Assembly (NCBI GenBank): GCA_964396895.1
Contig: CAYNGJ010000001.1
Span: 350,080-414,079 of the forward strand
Source of the DNA: UBA2334 sp964396895
GTDB lineage: Bacteria; Pseudomonadota; Gammaproteobacteria; Burkholderiales; Burkholderiaceae_C
DNA length: 64,000 bases
Direction: 5' to 3'
A program made the position numbers and the translations under genes. Below are positions 61,809 through 64,000 of the stretch, in pieces (position 1 is the first letter of the stretch; the number at the start of each line of letters is the position of its first letter). The notes below the pieces were generated by a model, which did not search any database, had not been told where the DNA came from, and saw nothing but the letters and a program-made list of their open reading frames with translations.

Positions 61809-63370
61809 CCGACACATCTCCTTCCGTCCTGTCCTTGTTCGATGTGGCCCACAGCGCCCCGGTGTTGGTGGTGGGGGCAGGCATCATGGGTGCTGGCATT
61901 GCCCAGGTGGCGGCGTTGGCGGGTCACCCCGTCATGCTGTTTGACCTGCGCGACGGTGCGGCCGACCAGGCGCGTGCGCAGCTGGCCACCACGCTGGACA
62001 CACTGGTGGCCAAAGGCAAGCTGGGCAGCGACGTGGTGGCACAGGCGATGGCCCGCATCCAGGTCATCACTGAGCTGACCTCGGCCGCGCACGCGCACTT
62101 GGTGGTTGAGGCCATTGTGGAAAAGCTGGAGGCCAAGCGCAGCCTGTTTCGGCAACTGGAGGCGGTGGTGTCGGCCGACTGTGTGCTGGCCACCAACACC
62201 TCGTCCATTTCGGTCACGGCCATTGCCAACGGCTTGCAGCACCCCCAACGGCTGGTGGGCATGCACTTTTTCAACCCCGTGCCGCTGATGAAGCTGGTCG
62301 AGGTGGTGTCTGGCCTGCAAACCGCACCGGCGGTGGCCGAGGCCATTTTTCAGCTCTCCAAGGCCTGGGGCAAAACGCCGGTGCACGCCCGTTCCACGCC
62401 AGGCTTCATCGTCAACCGCATTGCCCGCCCTTACTACGCCGAAACGCTGGCACTGCTGCAAGAGCAGGCGGCCACGCCCGCTGTGCTCGATGCGTGTTTG
62501 CGCGCCGTGGGTTTCCGCATGGGCCCCTGCGAGCTGATGGACCTCATCGGCCACGACACCAATTTTTCGGTCACCCAGTCGGTGTACGAGGCCAATTTTT
62601 ACGACAAGCGTTTTGTCCCTTCGCTGGTGCAGCGCGAACTGGTCGATGGCGGCCTGCTGGGCCGCAAAACGGGGCGGGGCTTCTACAGCTACGCCACCGG
62701 GGCCGAAAAGCCCGGCCTGAACCCGCTGCCTGAGGCCAGCTTGCCCATGTGCCAGTCGCTCACCGTCATGGGCGCAGGCCCATTGGCTGAGCGGTTGGCC
62801 AAACAACTGAGCGCGGGGTTGACGCTGCTGGGCACCAGCAGCCTGCCCGTGGTGCTGCGCCAGCCCCACAGCAATTGGGTGGGCCTGGAGGTGGACGGTG
62901 CCCAGCTGCGCCTCACCGATGGCCGCCCCGCCACCACCCTGACAGCCGGTGCCAGTGCCGAGGGCGACGTGGCGGTGTTTGACCTGCCCATGGCCGACGC
63001 CGCCAACGCCCCATTGGCCTGGGCCGTCTCGGCCCGCGCCAGCCAGGACTGGGCTGCTGCAGCCCCCCAGTGGTTGCGCCTGTTGGGTTTCCACCCCCAG
63101 CGCCTGGCCGATGCGCCCGGCCTGGTGGTGGCGCGCACCCTGGCCATGCTCATCAACGAAGCGGCCGATGCCGTGCACCAGGGCGTGTGCAGCACCGACG
63201 GCGCCGATGCCGCCATGAAGCTGGGCGTCAACTACCCGGCCGGTCCGTTCGAGTGGCTGGCCCGCTGGGACGTGCGCGCGGTGGTCCACCTGCTGAACGC
63301 GCTGGATACCCACCACCGGGGCGAGCGCTACCGCGTCAGCCCCCGGTTGCTGCTGCAGGCCCATGTGTGA
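61805..63370 (+). CDS. 3-hydroxyacyl-CoA dehydrogenase (PaaH-like)
   Basis: 521 residues; NAD+-dependent oxidation of a 3-hydroxyacyl-CoA, here most likely 3-hydroxyadipyl-CoA to 3-oxoadipyl-CoA. Rossmann motif: VLVVGAGIMGAGIAQVAALAGH; ATNTSSISVTAIA; HFFNPVPLMKLVEVV with catalytic His; STPGFIVNRIARPYYAE. The C-terminal dehydrogenase domain is duplicated (GRKTGRGFYSY, then ADAAMKLGVNYPAGPFEW), as in PaaH/PaaC-type enzymes of about 500 residues. ATGA overlap with the hydratase gene. Confidence 0.92.
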   Translation: MTDTSPSVLSLFDVAHSAPVLVVGAGIMGAGIAQVAALAGHPVMLFDLRDGAADQARAQLATTLDTLVAKGKLGSDVVAQAMARIQVITELTSAAHAHLVVEAIVEKLEAKRSLFRQLEAVVSADCVLATNTSSISVTAIANGLQHPQRLVGMHFFNPVPLMKLVEVVSGLQTAPAVAEAIFQLSKAWGKTPVHARSTPGFIVNRIARPYYAETLALLQEQAATPAVLDACLRAVGFRMGPCELMDLIGHDTNFSVTQSVYEANFYDKRFVPSLVQRELVDGGLLGRKTGRGFYSYATGAEKPGLNPLPEASLPMCQSLTVMGAGPLAERLAKQLSAGLTLLGTSSLPVVLRQPHSNWVGLEVDGAQLRLTDGRPATTLTAGASAEGDVAVFDLPMADAANAPLAWAVSARASQDWAAAAPQWLRLLGFHPQRLADAPGLVVARTLAMLINEAADAVHQGVCSTDGADAAMKLGVNYPAGPFEWLARWDVRAVVHLLNALDTHHRGERYRVSPRLLLQAHV

Positions 63371-63378
63371 GCCACTGT

Positions 63379-63429
63379 TTTCAATAAATTTGCACTCCAT
63401 CGCTTATATTTATTGAATGTGTAGCTATG
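63379..63429. repeat. AT-rich dispersed element, copy 10
   Basis: TCAATAAATTTGCACTCC, ATCGCTT, ATTTATTGA, six nt, AGCTATGAAG. It fills the gap between the dehydrogenase and MaoC-like genes, and its terminal AGCTATGAA contains the ATG used by the latter. Confidence 0.85.
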
Positions 63430-63867
63430 AAGTTTGCTGATTTTTGGGTGGGCCAAACCCTGATCGCCGGCCCTTTCACATTGACCGAATCCGAGCTGCT
63501 GGCCTTTGCCCGTGCATGGGACCCGCAGTGGTTCCACACCGACCCCGAAGCGGCCGAACAAGGCCCGCACGGCGGGCTGATTGCCAGCGGTTGGCAAACC
63601 TGCGGCATTGCCATGAAGCTGGCGGTGCAGGCGGCGCTGGCGGACTCAGAGTCGTTTGCCTCGCCGGGGCTGGCCTACGTCAAGTGGACCCATCCGGTGC
63701 GCGCGGGCGATGCCCTCAGCCTGACGGCCACCGTGCTGGAAACACGCCACTCGACCAGCCAACCCACGCTGGGCATCCTGCGCTGGCGCTGGCAACTCTT
63801 CAACCAGGCCAGCGTGCAGGTGCTGGACCTCGAAGCCACCAGCCTGTTCAAGCTGGCGGCAGATTGA
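63427..63867 (+). CDS. MaoC-like hotdog-fold dehydratase
   Basis: 146 residues, single MaoC/hotdog domain. The hydratase-type motif lies in ARAWDPQWFHTDPEAA (Asp and His), followed by GPHGGLIASGWQT and PGLAYVKWTHPVRAGDAL. It may act as an R-specific enoyl-CoA hydratase or as a non-catalytic acyl-CoA binder in the benzoate cluster. The start codon is supplied by a dispersed element and no Shine-Dalgarno is visible. Confidence 0.85.
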   Translation: MKFADFWVGQTLIAGPFTLTESELLAFARAWDPQWFHTDPEAAEQGPHGGLIASGWQTCGIAMKLAVQAALADSESFASPGLAYVKWTHPVRAGDALSLTATVLETRHSTSQPTLGILRWRWQLFNQASVQVLDLEATSLFKLAAD

Positions 63868-63943
63868 ATGCCCGCAGCCCATGGCCGCGTGCTGCTGGCG
63901 GTGTAACCACCACCAGCGGCTGACACACACCACAGGAGACACC

Positions 63944-64000
63944 ATGTCCACCCCCCAAGCCTTCATCTGCGACGCCATCCGCACCCCCTTCGGGCGCTAC
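63944..64000 (+). CDS. Thiolase, N-terminal 19 codons (probable 3-oxoadipyl-CoA thiolase)
   Basis: MSTPQAFICDAIRTPFGRY is the standard opening of thiolases of the PcaF/PaaJ type. ATG follows AGGAGACACC. Cut by the window end. Its place after the hydroxyacyl-CoA dehydrogenase suggests it cleaves 3-oxoadipyl-CoA to succinyl-CoA and acetyl-CoA. Confidence 0.8.
   Translation, partial: MSTPQAFICDAIRTPFGRY

Overview
The window is GC-rich chromosomal DNA of a betaproteobacterium of the order Burkholderiales, most likely family Comamonadaceae (Rhodoferax/Polaromonas/Limnohabitans-like). I infer this from protein similarity to Cupriavidus/Comamonadaceae enzymes (BktB, HoxFUYH, Box proteins), the familiar housekeeping order mutM-TPR-lolB-ispE-tRNA-prs-rplY-pth, and an AT-rich interspersed repeat that I recall as typical of that family. 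No phage, insertion sequence, CRISPR array or rRNA was seen. Almost all of the window is coding.

Layout. 0-2.3 kb: amino-acid ABC transporter (aapJ and the start of aapQ, minus strand). 2.6-11.7 kb: small genes (DUF2189 membrane protein, bacteriohemerythrin, 2OG-Fe oxygenase, BktB thiolase, histidine phosphatase, RluA-type pseudouridine synthase, HugZ-like protein, phosphofructokinase, an OmpA lipoprotein/FecR pair, GNAT). 12-21.4 kb: a minus-strand glucose/Entner-Doudoroff block (PfkB kinase, zwf, pgl, edd, eda, pgi) with a divergent ROK regulator; a HexR-like palindrome lies before zwf and eda ends in a hexanucleotide-repeat tail. 21.4-22.1 kb: 750 bp with no gene and two long hairpins. 22.1-27.4 kb: hoxFUYHW, an NAD+-reducing [NiFe] hydrogenase and its endopeptidase. 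27.4-33.1 kb: ftsY, an M16 peptidase pair, rsmD, coaD, ferredoxin. 33.2-40.1 kb: pth, rplY, prs, tRNA-Gln, ispE, lolB, TPR protein, mutM. 40.2-48.8 kb: dynamin-like GTPase, mutY, rapZ, recN, nadK, hrcA, tRNA-Met, an alpha/beta hydrolase. 48.9-51.4 kb: a three-PAS GGDEF-EAL protein. 51.4-64 kb: aerobic benzoyl-CoA (box) pathway: benzoate-CoA ligase, semialdehyde dehydrogenase, DUF4863, boxR, boxC, boxB, boxA, enoyl-CoA hydratase, 3-hydroxyacyl-CoA dehydrogenase, MaoC-like hotdog protein and the first codons of a thiolase.

How it works together. Glucose 6-phosphate can be oxidised through zwf-pgl-edd-eda to pyruvate and glyceraldehyde 3-phosphate. Benzoate is activated to benzoyl-CoA, epoxidised by BoxAB, opened by BoxC, oxidised by the semialdehyde dehydrogenase and then beta-oxidised by the downstream genes. 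A strong promoter with TGCA boxes precedes boxC and fits repression by BoxR. The hydrogenase would couple H2 to NADH.

The most unusual signal is a family of about ten degenerate 50-60 bp AT-rich elements (core, one orientation: ATAGCT, about 17 nt, AAGCG). They sit in leaders, in one terminator, and apparently inside genes: one supplies the signal peptide of an M16 peptidase, one the lipobox region of LolB, and one the start codon of the MaoC gene.
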